DNA of 64,000 nt from positions 344,438 to 408,437 of the forward strand of contig JAUIEC010000001.1 in NCBI GenBank assembly GCA_030428945.1. Reading direction: 5' to 3'. The notes under the pieces were generated by a model. That model was not told where the DNA came from. It worked only from the letters and a program-made list of their open reading frames with translations, and made no database searches. The position numbers and the translations under genes were made by a program. Positions 41,945-51,599 of the stretch are shown here, one piece after another. The DNA is from Phycisphaerae bacterium. GTDB lineage: Bacteria > Planctomycetota > Phycisphaerae > UBA1845 > Fen-1342. Positions within the stretch are counted from its first letter, which is position 1, and each line of letters opens with the position of its first letter.

Positions 41945-44152
41945 ATGAAACAGGGTGATGCGGAAGCATATTGGGATTCGCGAGCCGACACGTATGATAC
42001 GTTCTATCGCAAGACGCCCATCCGTCAGCGACTGGTCGACAAGGTCAGCCTGGGGCTCGGTGTGTTGCCCGAGTCGTTCGAGACCGCGCTCGATCTCGGC
42101 AGCGGCTCCGGCCGACTGACGGAAGCGATTGCCAAGAACATCAACATCCGGCAGGTCTGGGCGGTCGATGTCTCGTCCAGGATGATCGACCGGGCCCGGA
42201 ATCGGTTGATGGGGACCGGGTATTCGGATCGGATTTCGTGGATCCAGGCGGACGTGGTCGGCTACCAGCCGGAAGCGTCGGTGGACGTGTGCGTCAGCGG
42301 CCTGCTGATGCACCAGTTGGAGCCGGAGGACAAGGATCCGTTCCTGCGGATGTGCTACGAAACGCTGAACCCCGGTGGCGTTCTGGCCCTGGCCGACCAG
42401 ATGATCTGTCAGTCGGATGACACACAATGGGGAGCGGCCGCGCGGCGCCGGCGCAGTCTCAGGCCGCGCATCAGGGAGTTCTTCTACCCCGACGGGCTTC
42501 CGGATTCCTACCGGGACGCCCACGAGCATACGGAACTGGACTCGGACGTGTACCGGCGCATTCGCGCGGCCGGGTTCAAGGACATTCACTTCTATCAGAT
42601 CTGTCCGATTGTCGGGCTCTTCTTCGCGACGAAGTGCACCGAGGATACGGTGGCGATTCGACCGCTCGGGAGGTGGCCGGTGGTGCCGGACGGTCTGCCG
42701 CCGGCGCTGGCGGACGACCACCGGGTCGTGAAACAGAAGGAACGGCACAACGGGTACCGCCGCACCCTTGTGGAACACCTTGCGACCAGGGAGCGCGTCT
42801 GGATCGAGGAAGCGACCGGGCAGCCCGGCCAGGCGAATCCGCTCGCGGCCGCCGCGGAACTTCACGGGAAACTGAGCGACGACTCTCGCGTGCTGCCTCT
42901 GTTGCCGGCCGATCCGGCCGGCGAGTCGCTGCCGTACCTGACGCTTGCGTATCGGGAGGACCTGCGCGATCCGGACGACCAGATGAACTCGGTATTCGGG
43001 ATTCTGCGGAGTGCGAAGGCCCTGGCCGAGATGCTGACCACGATCCACGAACTGGGTTACATCGCGGGCGAGAGCGCGCTCCGGTCCTTCATGGTGGACG
43101 AGCAAGGGGTGGTGATCACCAGTCTGCTCGGCTGCCGGAAGTTCAACGCGGTAGCCGATGAGCGATCGGATGTGGTCGTGCTGGGGACGATCCTGGTGGA
43201 ATCACTGCTGGATCACGCCGGGGAGCCTTCCGGTCATCCCGAGGCACTGCAGGAGCAGATGTTCGACCGGAACATCCCGAGTCGGCTGGCGAGCCTGTGC
43301 CGTGCGTTGATGGATGGGAAGCTGGCGGCCAGGGCCGCGGCCCGCGCGATCGGGCGGTTCACGCGTCTGGCGGATCAGGACCGGAGGACGCCGCAGGGTG
43401 TCGTCTCGCAGAACCGCGAGTTGCTGGACATCTGGGAACACGAAACGGCGCCCGAGCCGGAACTGTCGGAGATCTGGCGCCAGGTGGAGAAGGACCAGCT
43501 TCTGCGCCAGACCATCGAGTACCTCTTCCAGGTGTACGAGTCGGCCCACTGCCGCTCGAACGCCTTCGCGATCCTGGCGCACCATGACTTCGAAAGCCTC
43601 GTGCGGATCACGAACAAGAGGCTGGAGGACGCCGTCCTGCGGGACATGACGATCCGCGGGTGCGATTTCTCGGACTGGACCTTTGAGCGTTGCGACATCA
43701 AGGAATGCACGTTCGAAGACTGTCGGTTTGACCGGGCGGCCTTCCGGCGTTCGGAAATCGTCCGGTCGAGTTTCCAGGGAGGTTCACTCGCCGGGCTGCG
43801 GGCCTCCAGCACCAGGTTGATCGGGACGGTGTTCGGTGGGGTGGACCTGCGCGCGGCCGACCTGCGGTACTCGAACCTGGAGCGCGTCCGGGTGCATGGA
43901 TCGAAGGTGGCGGACCTGAACCTCGAGGGTGCCAATCTTCACTCCGCGACGGTCAGCGACTGCGACGGGGTTGGTGCCATCCGGCTGGCCGGGGTGAACG
44001 CCTGGGGTCACAGCGGCAAGGAACTGGAGGCATGCCTGAAACAGGTGGAGCACGTCTCCGTGAACAACTACGACAAGTTCGACTCTGAGTACGAGCGCAT
44101 GTTCGGTGAGCGCTTCGCGGAGTTGTACTGGTGGCGGCGGAGCGACAGATGA
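41945..44152 (+). CDS. Methyltransferase - pseudokinase-like - pentapeptide-repeat protein
   Basis: A 735-residue protein with an odd domain order. Residues 1-230 are a class I methyltransferase (TALDLGSGSGRLTEAI at 47-62, VWAVDVSSRMIDRAR, VDVCVSGLLMHQLE). Residues about 265-475 resemble a protein kinase (LAEMLTTIHELGYIAGESALRSFMVDEQGVVITSLLG...DVVVLGTILVESLL), but the HRD Asp and the DFG Asp are missing, so it would be a pseudokinase. Residues about 560-675 are pentapeptide repeats (CDFSDWTFERCDIKECTFEDCRF, then VDLRAADLRYSNLERV). Its stop overlaps the TIR gene start by four bases. A 195-base gap separates it from the upstream train, so it may be a second transcription unit. Function is unknown. 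Confidence 0.7.
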   Translation: MKQGDAEAYWDSRADTYDTFYRKTPIRQRLVDKVSLGLGVLPESFETALDLGSGSGRLTEAIAKNINIRQVWAVDVSSRMIDRARNRLMGTGYSDRISWIQADVVGYQPEASVDVCVSGLLMHQLEPEDKDPFLRMCYETLNPGGVLALADQMICQSDDTQWGAAARRRRSLRPRIREFFYPDGLPDSYRDAHEHTELDSDVYRRIRAAGFKDIHFYQICPIVGLFFATKCTEDTVAIRPLGRWPVVPDGLPPALADDHRVVKQKERHNGYRRTLVEHLATRERVWIEEATGQPGQANPLAAAAELHGKLSDDSRVLPLLPADPAGESLPYLTLAYREDLRDPDDQMNSVFGILRSAKALAEMLTTIHELGYIAGESALRSFMVDEQGVVITSLLGCRKFNAVADERSDVVVLGTILVESLLDHAGEPSGHPEALQEQMFDRNIPSRLASLCRALMDGKLAARAAARAIGRFTRLADQDRRTPQGVVSQNRELLDIWEHETAPEPELSEIWRQVEKDQLLRQTIEYLFQVYESAHCRSNAFAILAHHDFESLVRITNKRLEDAVLRDMTIRGCDFSDWTFERCDIKECTFEDCRFDRAAFRRSEIVRSSFQGGSLAGLRASSTRLIGTVFGGVDLRAADLRYSNLERVRVHGSKVADLNLEGANLHSATVSDCDGVGAIRLAGVNAWGHSGKELEACLKQVEHVSVNNYDKFDSEYERMFGERFAELYWWRRSDR

Positions 44153-44982
44153 CCGGCGAGTTGCGGAAAGTGTTTGTCAGTCACGACACCGATGATGCGG
44201 TTCTCGCGGGCCATCTGCAGACCCTGATCAAGGAGAGCAGCGGAGGCTTCATTGAGCCGTTCTGCTCGTCGGACGTGTCCGGTGACAACGGCATCCTCTA
44301 CGGCGACGACTGGTGTGCGCGGCTGATCGAGGAACTGCGCAGTGCCCGGGTCGTGCTCAGTCTGCTCACGGAGCGTAGCATTCGCCGACCGTGGGTTCTC
44401 TTCGAAGCCGGGTTCGCCCGCGGGCAGCGCAAGGACATCATCGGACTGCTGGTGAACATCACGCCCGAGTCGCTGCAGACCAGCCCGTTCCACGGCGAGC
44501 AGAACGCCGCGTGCAACACCGCGGCCCTCGAGAAGCTGGTCAGGGAACTGATCCGGAAGGCCGGCGGGAAACCCGAACGGGAACTGGTTTCCGGCAAGGT
44601 CGGCGGGTTCGTCGAACGGCTGGGCGAATACCTCGAGGGTTGCCAGGCGGGTACGGAGCGACTCCCGGCCCCGGGAGCGGACCCGGTCTTGGATCGCCTG
44701 GAGGCGTTCCTTTTCGGAGAGGCGCAGATTACGACCGCGATGCGGTGGCTGTGCGCCAGTTCGATCTGTCTGCGGGACATGCCGTGGCTGGAACTCCCCG
44801 CCCAGGAACTCTACCGGGCCCTGCGCGACGATGCCAAGAACGCCGAGCATGTCCGGACGGCCGTCACCGAGGCGCGCCGGGCGGTCAAGGCCAATGAAGT
44901 GCTCGGGGGCGCCGACACCGCCCGGGTCAGTTCGCTGCTGCTCGAGTTCCTGCGGCAGTTCGCTCGGAACCGGGGTGGGTAG
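44149..44982 (+). CDS. TIR-domain protein
   Basis: A 277-residue protein coupled to the preceding gene by an ATGA overlap; a GTG at 44131 is an alternative start. Residues 1-140 are TIR-like: KVFVSHDTDDAVLAGHLQTLI, then ARVVLSLLTERSIRRPWVLFEAGFARG with E86 at the catalytic-Glu position. Residues 180-277 are helical with no match I recognise. Separate TIR effectors paired with a larger sensor gene are common in bacterial immunity, and the preceding pentapeptide/pseudokinase protein is the obvious partner. Confidence 0.8.
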   Translation: MTGELRKVFVSHDTDDAVLAGHLQTLIKESSGGFIEPFCSSDVSGDNGILYGDDWCARLIEELRSARVVLSLLTERSIRRPWVLFEAGFARGQRKDIIGLLVNITPESLQTSPFHGEQNAACNTAALEKLVRELIRKAGGKPERELVSGKVGGFVERLGEYLEGCQAGTERLPAPGADPVLDRLEAFLFGEAQITTAMRWLCASSICLRDMPWLELPAQELYRALRDDAKNAEHVRTAVTEARRAVKANEVLGGADTARVSSLLLEFLRQFARNRGG

Positions 44983-45135
44983 CGCCGCGCCGCCGGCCGA
45001 CCACGGCGCGCTCGAAGTCGACAACATCCGCGCGCTCGCGCTGCGAGGAAACACCCGCTGACGGGCCGGCTATCGCCATCGCACACGGCTCGATACGATC
45101 GGCCGTGCGCAACGGAATGCCTTAGCGGAGCAGCC

Positions 45136-48100
45136 ATGCAACCCGGCCTCTACGAAGACCTGCTCAGCCGCGCGCTCGTCGGCAAGCTTGCCGAATTGCC
45201 CGACGCCCGGATCGCCGCGCTGGCGAAGATCGACGCCGAGGATGCGCATACGGCGATCGCGCAGTATCTCGAGCACCTGCTGGTCAAGTCGCTCGGCGGT
45301 CTGCGCGGCACGGAAGCGGTTGAGCGACAACGCCGCCTGGTCGACCGGGTGATTGACGTGCTTGCCGAGGAACTCGGTGCCGAGTGGCGCGGCGCGTTCC
45401 GGCTTGCGGATCCGCTGCAGCGTCTGCTGGCGATCCATGCCGGCAACCCGCCGGCGCGGCCGGACACGCCGCTGGCCCGGTCCGCGCTGCTGACCGGCAA
45501 CCGCCGCGATCCGACCCTCAGTTCGCAACTGGCCCGCGAGATCGAGACCGCCGACCATGTCGATATCCTCTGCTCGTTCGTCCGCTGGAGCGGGTTGCGG
45601 CTGCTGCTCGATGCACTCAAGCAACTGACGGCCAGACCCGCCGAGCGCCCTCGACTGCGGTTGATTTCGACCAGCTATATGGGCGCGACCGACCCGGCGG
45701 CGATCGAACGACTCCGCCAACTCCCGAACACCGAGATCAAGATCTCGTACGACACGCAGCGAACGTGTCTGCACGCAAAGGCCTACCTGATCCACCGTGA
45801 CACCGGGTTCGGCAGCGCCTACATCGGATCGGCCAACATCTCGCGGGTCGCTCTCTCGGAAGGGCTGGAGTGGACCAGCAAGATCAGCCAGTACGAACTG
45901 CCGCACATGTGGCAGAAGATCGCCGCCACGTTCGACTCGTACTGGACCGATCCCGAGTTCGAGGCCTTTGGCGAAGACAGCGTCGCGCGACTCCGGCAGG
46001 CCATCTCCGCCGAGCGCAGGCAGGGAGACTTCGACACGCCGACCGCGCTGCCCGGTTTCGACCTGCGGCCGTATCCGTTCCAGGAGGAAATCCTCGACGC
46101 GCTCGCGGCCGAACGCTCGGTGCTCAACAAGCACCGGCATCTGGTGATCGCCGCCACCGGAACCGGCAAGACGATGGTGGCCGCGTTCGACTATCGCCGC
46201 TGGTCGCGTGAGCAGGCGAGCCGGCCGCGACTCCTGTTCGTCGCCCATCGCGCGGAGATTCTGCGCCAGGCGCTCGACACGTTCCGCGGCGTACTGCGCG
46301 ATCAGAATTTCGGCGACCTGCTGGTCGGCGGCAACATCCCCGAGCAACGTGAGGACCTGTTCTGTTCGATCCAGAGCCTGCACCAGGACGAACTCGACCA
46401 GATCAGCCCGGACCGCTACGACTACGTCGTTGTCGACGAGTTCCACCACGCCGCGGCTTCAAGCTATCGCCGCCTGCTCGATCACCTGCGGCCGAAGGTG
46501 CTGCTCGGCCTGACCGCAACACCCGACCGTGCGGACGGCCTCGACATTTACAAATGGTTCGACGGCCAGGCCAGTGCCGAGATCAGGCTTCCGGATGCGA
46601 TCAGCCGGCGTCTGCTGGTGCCGTTCCAGTACTTCGGCGTGTCGGACAGCGTTGACCTCGACACGCTGCAGTGGCAGCGCGGTGGCTACCGTATGGCCGA
46701 CCTCGACGACGTGTACACCGGCAACGATGTTCGGGCGAACCTCGTTCTGGACAAGGTGCACGAGACGCTCGCCGATCCGCACCGGGCGCGCGGACTGGGC
46801 TTCTGTGTCAGCGTGGCGCACGCCGAGTTCATGGCTCGATTCTTCGGTGAACGCGGGTTGCCCGCGATTGCACTGTCGGCAGCCAGTCCGGACGACCAGC
46901 GCCGCTCGGCCAAGCAGCGTCTGATTGCCCGCGAGATCAACTTCATCTTCGTCGTCGATCTCTACAACGAGGGCGTCGACATCCCCGAAGTCGACACGGT
47001 GCTCTTTCTCCGCCCGACCGAGAGCCTGACGATCTACCTCCAGCAGTTGGGTCGCGGCCTGCGCCTCGACGACGAGAAAGACTGCCTGACCGTGCTCGAC
47101 TTCATCGGAGCGCAGCGGAAGGAGTTTCGCTTCGCCAGTCGCCTGCGGGCCCTCAGCACCAACCCGACGCGGAAACTCGAGACCGAGATCGAGACCGGTT
47201 TCCCGCACCTGCCACCCGGCTGCTCGATGCAGTTCGAACGCGTCGCACAGCAGCATGTACTTGAGAACGTCCGCCGCACCTTGATCCTCCGCCGCCCGCA
47301 GGTCATCGCGGACCTCAAGGAACTCGGCAAGCACTACGGCCGCACACCGACGCTCGACGAGGCCCTCGCCTACCTCGACACGACACCGGGCCAACTTCTG
47401 AAACGCGGATTGTGGTCGCGTCTGCTGCACGATGCCGGCCTCGTGGAAACGTGCGACGCACCAGACGAGGCGCAACTCGCCAGGGGCATCCGCCGCCTGG
47501 CACACTGTGACGATCCGAGGCAGATCACATATCTGCTCCGCAGTCTCGATGGAGAACTTGGCGCGCCTGAAGATGAAGAGGCAATCCGTCGCCTGACCAT
47601 GCTCCACGTCGGTCTGTGGGGCGCGGAGGGCGCGGAGATGTCGCTCGAGCAGGCCCGGCAGCGACTTCGGCAGAACCCGAGCGCCTGTGACGATCTGCGT
47701 GCGCTGCTCGGCTACCGCAGGACACATGCGCACACGCAACTCGGCGAACTGCACCCCGGGTTGAGCGGGCCCTTGGCCGTGCACGCCCGTTACACGCGCG
47801 ACGAGATCCTGGCCGGGCTCGGCCGCTGGACGATGGACCACCGGCCGCGGTTCACCGAGGGCGTGCTGCACTTGCCGGACACCAGGGTCGACGCGTTCTT
47901 CGTCACGCTGCAGAAGACCGAGGCGGCGTATTCGCCGACAACGATGTACGAGGACTACGTCATCAGCGATCGCCTGTTCCACTGGCAGTCGCAGAGCACC
48001 ACGTCGGCCGATTCCCGGACCGGGCAGCGCTACATCCGACACCGGGAACGAGGATGTACGCCGCTCCTGTTCGTCCGGGAAAGCAAGTACCTGCCCGAGG

Positions 48101-48243
48101 GACTGGCCGCACCATACGCGTACCTCGGTCCGGCCGAGTATGTTTCGCACGAGGGCAGCCGGCCGATCAGTATCATCTGGCGCTTGCGCCACGCGATTCC
48201 CGCCCGGCTGCTGCGGCAGACCGGGCAGTCCGTGGCCGGATAG
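45136..48243 (+). CDS. PLD nuclease - SF2 helicase - DUF3427 protein
   Basis: A 1035-residue DNA-acting enzyme. Residues about 120-290 are a PLD-type domain with H213-x-K215 and GSANIS (231-236). Residues 310-680 are an SF2 helicase: Walker A AATGTGKT (339-346), motif II DEFH (434-437), TATPDR and motif VI QQLGRGLRLD. The C-terminal 300 residues carry DUF3427 (FTEGVLHLPDTRVDAFFVTLQKTE, AYSPTTMYEDYVISDRLFHWQSQSTT). This three-part architecture is a recognised family found in accessory regions and suspected to act in defence. Only one HxK motif is visible, so two subunits may build one nuclease site. It ends the island. Confidence 0.88.
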   Translation: MQPGLYEDLLSRALVGKLAELPDARIAALAKIDAEDAHTAIAQYLEHLLVKSLGGLRGTEAVERQRRLVDRVIDVLAEELGAEWRGAFRLADPLQRLLAIHAGNPPARPDTPLARSALLTGNRRDPTLSSQLAREIETADHVDILCSFVRWSGLRLLLDALKQLTARPAERPRLRLISTSYMGATDPAAIERLRQLPNTEIKISYDTQRTCLHAKAYLIHRDTGFGSAYIGSANISRVALSEGLEWTSKISQYELPHMWQKIAATFDSYWTDPEFEAFGEDSVARLRQAISAERRQGDFDTPTALPGFDLRPYPFQEEILDALAAERSVLNKHRHLVIAATGTGKTMVAAFDYRRWSREQASRPRLLFVAHRAEILRQALDTFRGVLRDQNFGDLLVGGNIPEQREDLFCSIQSLHQDELDQISPDRYDYVVVDEFHHAAASSYRRLLDHLRPKVLLGLTATPDRADGLDIYKWFDGQASAEIRLPDAISRRLLVPFQYFGVSDSVDLDTLQWQRGGYRMADLDDVYTGNDVRANLVLDKVHETLADPHRARGLGFCVSVAHAEFMARFFGERGLPAIALSAASPDDQRRSAKQRLIAREINFIFVVDLYNEGVDIPEVDTVLFLRPTESLTIYLQQLGRGLRLDDEKDCLTVLDFIGAQRKEFRFASRLRALSTNPTRKLETEIETGFPHLPPGCSMQFERVAQQHVLENVRRTLILRRPQVIADLKELGKHYGRTPTLDEALAYLDTTPGQLLKRGLWSRLLHDAGLVETCDAPDEAQLARGIRRLAHCDDPRQITYLLRSLDGELGAPEDEEAIRRLTMLHVGLWGAEGAEMSLEQARQRLRQNPSACDDLRALLGYRRTHAHTQLGELHPGLSGPLAVHARYTRDEILAGLGRWTMDHRPRFTEGVLHLPDTRVDAFFVTLQKTEAAYSPTTMYEDYVISDRLFHWQSQSTTSADSRTGQRYIRHRERGCTPLLFVRESKYLPEGLAAPYAYLGPAEYVSHEGSRPISIIWRLRHAIPARLLRQTGQSVAG

Positions 48244-48384
48244 ACGCGTGCTCCGTGTCGGTGTCGCGACACACCGGGGCCGATCGAGTTGCGTCGGGCG
48301 TAGCAGCGACCTTGCAGGGTTCAGGCGGTTCTGTAGGATAACGAAGCGTCTGGGCACCTCCGCTGAAACCAACAGGAGCGACGC

Positions 48385-49068
48385 GTGCGCGCGACCTTGC
48401 CGGCTTTGCTTCTCCTCGTACTGACAGGCTGCAATTCGGCCCGTTACAGCGTTTCCTACAACCGTGTGCTGCCGCACATCGAAACGGTCGCGATCCTCCC
48501 GGTCTCCGTGGATGTCAGGTCGATCCACAGCGGCGGCAACCTGGAAGACCGGCCCGACCTGCGGGAACAGGTGCGACGGCGGTTCGTCACCGGTCTGGCC
48601 GAGGAGATTCGCGAACGCGGCCGCAAGCCGGTTCTGGCGGACGAAGAGACGACCGCCGAGCAACGAAGCGCAGACCTGGCCCTGGTATCGGCAGTCCGGA
48701 CCTCGTTGCTGCACTGCCACTATGAGGGCGGCCGCGGTCGGGTCGTCGACTACGACTTCGCCGAGACGCTGCGGGCCTACGCACCGGCCGAAGCGGAGGC
48801 GGTGCTGTGTATCGATGTGCTGGGAATCGTTCCGACGGCCGGCCGCGAGGCCCTCAAGTTCACGGCCACGGCGGTCGGCCTGCTGGTGGGGGCGCAGAAT
48901 TACGTATCGACCAATGACGCGATCCTGCACCTGATGCTGGTGGAGCTCGATTCCGGCAAAGTCGTCTGGTTCCACACGCTCCAGGATACCCCGGACGTCC
49001 GCAGCGACAGCCGCGTACGTCGGTTCGTGCACGCCGCCAGCAAGTACCTCTTGGAGCCGATCAAATGA
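48385..49068 (+). CDS. Lipoprotein, GNA1162/DUF799-like
   Basis: A 227-residue lipoprotein beginning at GTG 48385 (AGGAG seven bases upstream) with MRATLPALLLLVLTGC. The mature part has the layout of lipoproteins that build a Rossmann-like fold from 'VAILPVSVDV...' and an 'A.AVLCIDVLGI' strand (ETVAILPVSV, EAVLCIDVLGIV, LVELDSGKVVWFHTL). Similar proteins accompany envelope biogenesis genes. The stop overlaps the protease start by four bases. Function is unknown. Confidence 0.7.
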   Translation: MRATLPALLLLVLTGCNSARYSVSYNRVLPHIETVAILPVSVDVRSIHSGGNLEDRPDLREQVRRRFVTGLAEEIRERGRKPVLADEETTAEQRSADLALVSAVRTSLLHCHYEGGRGRVVDYDFAETLRAYAPAEAEAVLCIDVLGIVPTAGREALKFTATAVGLLVGAQNYVSTNDAILHLMLVELDSGKVVWFHTLQDTPDVRSDSRVRRFVHAASKYLLEPIK

Positions 49069-50246
49069 GATCGTACCCGCTGCCGTTCTTCCTGCTCCTG
49101 CTGACCGCGTGTTCGTCGAACCTCACGCCCTTCGGGCCGGGGAACGTGGTGGAACTCGACCAGGACGAGCAGCGACTCTGGCAGATGTCTCGAGGGGAGA
49201 TGGACGAGCTGTCCGCCAGCGGCCTGCGCTATCGCAACCCGGCCATGCAGGAGTACGTGGAGTCGGTACTTGAGACGCTCCTCGGCGGGAACGAGGGTGC
49301 CTATCTTCCGTTGGAACCCCGGGTGGTGATCGTTGACGTTCCGGTGGTCAACGCCGCCTGTTATCCGTCCGGCGACATCTACCTGCACACCGCGATTCTG
49401 GGTCGCATGCGCAACGAGGCGCAGCTCGCGATGATCCTCGGGCACGAACTGACGCATGCCACCCACAGGCACACGCACCGGCGCCAGTCCAAGACATACG
49501 CTGCCAGCGGTGCGATCACGTACGCCGCCGTGCTGGCATCCATCGTGAGCGGCAAGCTCGGCACCGGGATCCAGAAGGTGGGGGGCGTGATCGCCAGGGC
49601 AGCCATCGAGGGCTATGGCCGCGATCTTGAACGCGAGGCCGATCGCGTCGGATTGACCCTGGCGGCCCAGGCCGGCTACGACCCCGCAGCGGCGTCGCAG
49701 ATGTTCGATCGCATGAGGGCTGCGGCGGAGAAGCCGAGCAACAGCCGCAGCGCGCTGCTCTTCTACGCCTCTCATCCCAGGATGACCGAGCGTGCCGAGA
49801 ACTGCCGCCGCCTCGTCAGGACACTCTCGCCCGAACTGCGTTCGCATGCGAAACGCGTCGGCGAGCAGCGGTATGTCGAGGTCTTCCACGATCTGATCTT
49901 CGACGAAGCCGAACAGCACGTCGCCCAGGGCCGCTTCGACCTCGTCGCCGACACGGCCGCCTTCCTGCGACGAACACGTCCGAGCGACCCGCGAACCGGC
50001 GTGCTGCTCGGCGACCTGAAGCGGCACGAAGGAGACCTCGTCGGCGCTCGGGAGGCGTTCGAACAGGCGCTGCAGCGCGTGCCGTCGAACGCCGCGGCCC
50101 ATCGCGGCCTCGGTCTCGTGGCGGCCAAGCAGGGCGACGCGGCCACAGCGATTCGTCACCTGCGACGCTACCTGGCACTGGCCGGCGACGCGAGTGACCG
50201 CGGGTACATCGAGAGCTTCGTCGAACAACTGACCCGCGTGGAGTAA
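49065..50246 (+). CDS. M48-family metalloprotease lipoprotein with TPR tail (BepA-like)
   Basis: A 393-residue lipoprotein (MRSYPLPFFLLLLTACSS, lipobox LTAC). The zinc protease motif HELTH is at 127-131, and the third ligand is E191 in LEREADRVG. A C-terminal segment (GDLKRHEGDLVGAREAFEQALQRVPSNAAAHRGLGLVAAKQGDAATAIRHLRRYL) forms two TPRs. This is the plan of BepA/YfgC, a periplasmic protease-chaperone that checks outer-membrane protein assembly. It lies in the middle of a three-lipoprotein operon. Confidence 0.9.
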   Translation: MRSYPLPFFLLLLTACSSNLTPFGPGNVVELDQDEQRLWQMSRGEMDELSASGLRYRNPAMQEYVESVLETLLGGNEGAYLPLEPRVVIVDVPVVNAACYPSGDIYLHTAILGRMRNEAQLAMILGHELTHATHRHTHRRQSKTYAASGAITYAAVLASIVSGKLGTGIQKVGGVIARAAIEGYGRDLEREADRVGLTLAAQAGYDPAAASQMFDRMRAAAEKPSNSRSALLFYASHPRMTERAENCRRLVRTLSPELRSHAKRVGEQRYVEVFHDLIFDEAEQHVAQGRFDLVADTAAFLRRTRPSDPRTGVLLGDLKRHEGDLVGAREAFEQALQRVPSNAAAHRGLGLVAAKQGDAATAIRHLRRYLALAGDASDRGYIESFVEQLTRVE

Positions 50247-50249
50247 GCG

Positions 50250-50795
50250 ATGCGGCCAACCCTGCTCGCCATCACCTGCCTGCTTCTCACCGGCTGCACC
50301 GCGTTCCGGGCCACCGATTCCACGGTCGCGCACCGGCATACCCGCTTGACGGTCAACATTCCGCCCGGCTGGTATGTCGAGAGTCTCGACCCGGTCGCGG
50401 TGCTTTCGAGGAACGGCCCACCCCTGCAGCGGATCACGATCTCCGCAACGCCGCTCGGCAGGCCGCTCGCCGGGACGCAGCGGACCTACAACGACGGGAT
50501 GCTGCCGAACGAGGTGGCGGATCTCGCGCTCGGCTTGGTCGAGGCGACGCCCGGACACGCCAACTTCGCGCGGTTGCGACTCGAGTTCGACCAACTCGCC
50601 GGCGCGGATGCCTTCGCGGCCGAGGCGACGTTTGTCGATGCCAGCGGGCTGCCGAAGCGACTGCGCCTTCACGGCGCCACGCTGCTCGGGCACATCATCC
50701 AGGTGGCGTACGAGGCGGCCGACGCGGTCTACTACGAGATGGATCTCGCCGCCTTCGAGAACCTGCTCGAGTCGGCCCGAATCACCACCAACTGA
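50250..50795 (+). CDS. Lipoprotein of unknown function
   Basis: A 181-residue lipoprotein (MRPTLLAITCLLLTGCTAF) three bases after the protease gene. The mature domain is one beta-rich unit (TRLTVNIPPGWYVESLDP, LQRITISATPLGRPL, LRLEFDQLAGADAFAAEATFVDASGLPKRLRLHGATLLGHIIQVAYEAADAVYYEMDLAAFENLLESARI), reminiscent of PsbP/Mog1-like folds. I do not recognise a family. Its position suggests work with the M48 protease at the envelope. Confidence 0.7.
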   Translation: MRPTLLAITCLLLTGCTAFRATDSTVAHRHTRLTVNIPPGWYVESLDPVAVLSRNGPPLQRITISATPLGRPLAGTQRTYNDGMLPNEVADLALGLVEATPGHANFARLRLEFDQLAGADAFAAEATFVDASGLPKRLRLHGATLLGHIIQVAYEAADAVYYEMDLAAFENLLESARITTN

Positions 50796-50901
50796 ACGGA
50801 CGCATCCCGCGCCGACCGGGTCACGCAGTGACCGCCACCCGAGACCGCGAATCGCGACTCGACACTCGGGTCGCACGCAGGGCACCTGCGGTCAGGTGAA
50901 C

Positions 50902-50952
50902 GCGAAAACAACCAAGGCCCGCAACCACTGCGTCAGCAGGCGGTTGCGGGCC
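50902..50952 (-). terminator. Rho-independent terminator of tRNA-Ser
   Basis: An 11-bp perfect stem (arms 50942-50952 and 50916-50926, GGCCCGCAACC type) followed on the minus strand by TTGGTTGTTTT. It lies 16 bases after the tRNA 3' end. Confidence 0.85.
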
Positions 50953-50966
50953 TCGTCTCTCGGGAA

Positions 50967-51054
<88 letters not shown>

Positions 51055-51599
51055 CGGGACGCTCTGTCTGAAACGCCCGCTGCCCGATCGCAACCCGCGT
51101 GGCCTTGGCCAGGGGCTGTCGGGGACCGCTGCGCTTCAAAGCAGCCACACCGCTGCGCAGGCTGGCGACGGCGCGGAGAGATACAGTATTCGCGACGGCT
51201 GTTGACGGCAAGCCGACTTGCCGGATCCTCGTGCCGCGCGAACCCACCCCACCGAACGCCCCACTCCGACACCCGGATTTTTCGGGACCCGGCATCCGTT
51301 CCGCACGCGCCGGCGAAACCACAGGTGTGAGCGATTTGAGCGGTATCGTAGCCCGCTCAGGTCCGGGTACCGGCCAGGCTCGATCGTCGGGGGGCGATCC
51401 TCCAAGGGCCGACCGGGCCCGATTCCGGTCAGAAACGCCGCCAGGCACCATCGGCCCGAGGAATTAGCGGAATCTCGGTGCCAAAGGCGGCGTGGGCGTC
51501 AGGCAGGCAACGAACGACATTTTATCGGAAATGAACGGTTTGATGGAATTTTTTTGAACCCCCGGGGGTCTTACCGGTACAGAGAAGGTGAGGTGGACC
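51055..51599. other. Gap without a supported gene
   Basis: The 545 bases between the tRNA and the sigma factor gene hold only short frames without coding character. Near the end (51505-51560) the sequence is AT-rich with a T7 run and the palindrome CCCCCGGGGG, and may include the promoter and leader of the sigma gene. No direct repeat of the tRNA end, and so no attachment site, was found. Confidence 0.5.

Noticed and set aside
46459..49032. 857-residue frame opposite the helicase and following lipoprotein
   Set aside because: It spans two real plus-strand genes and a gap with a promoter and stop, and has no domain.
51505..51560. Terminator at the T7 run with CCCCCGGGGG
   Set aside because: The T run precedes the palindrome in the plus direction and the stem is too short; more likely part of the sigma gene leader.
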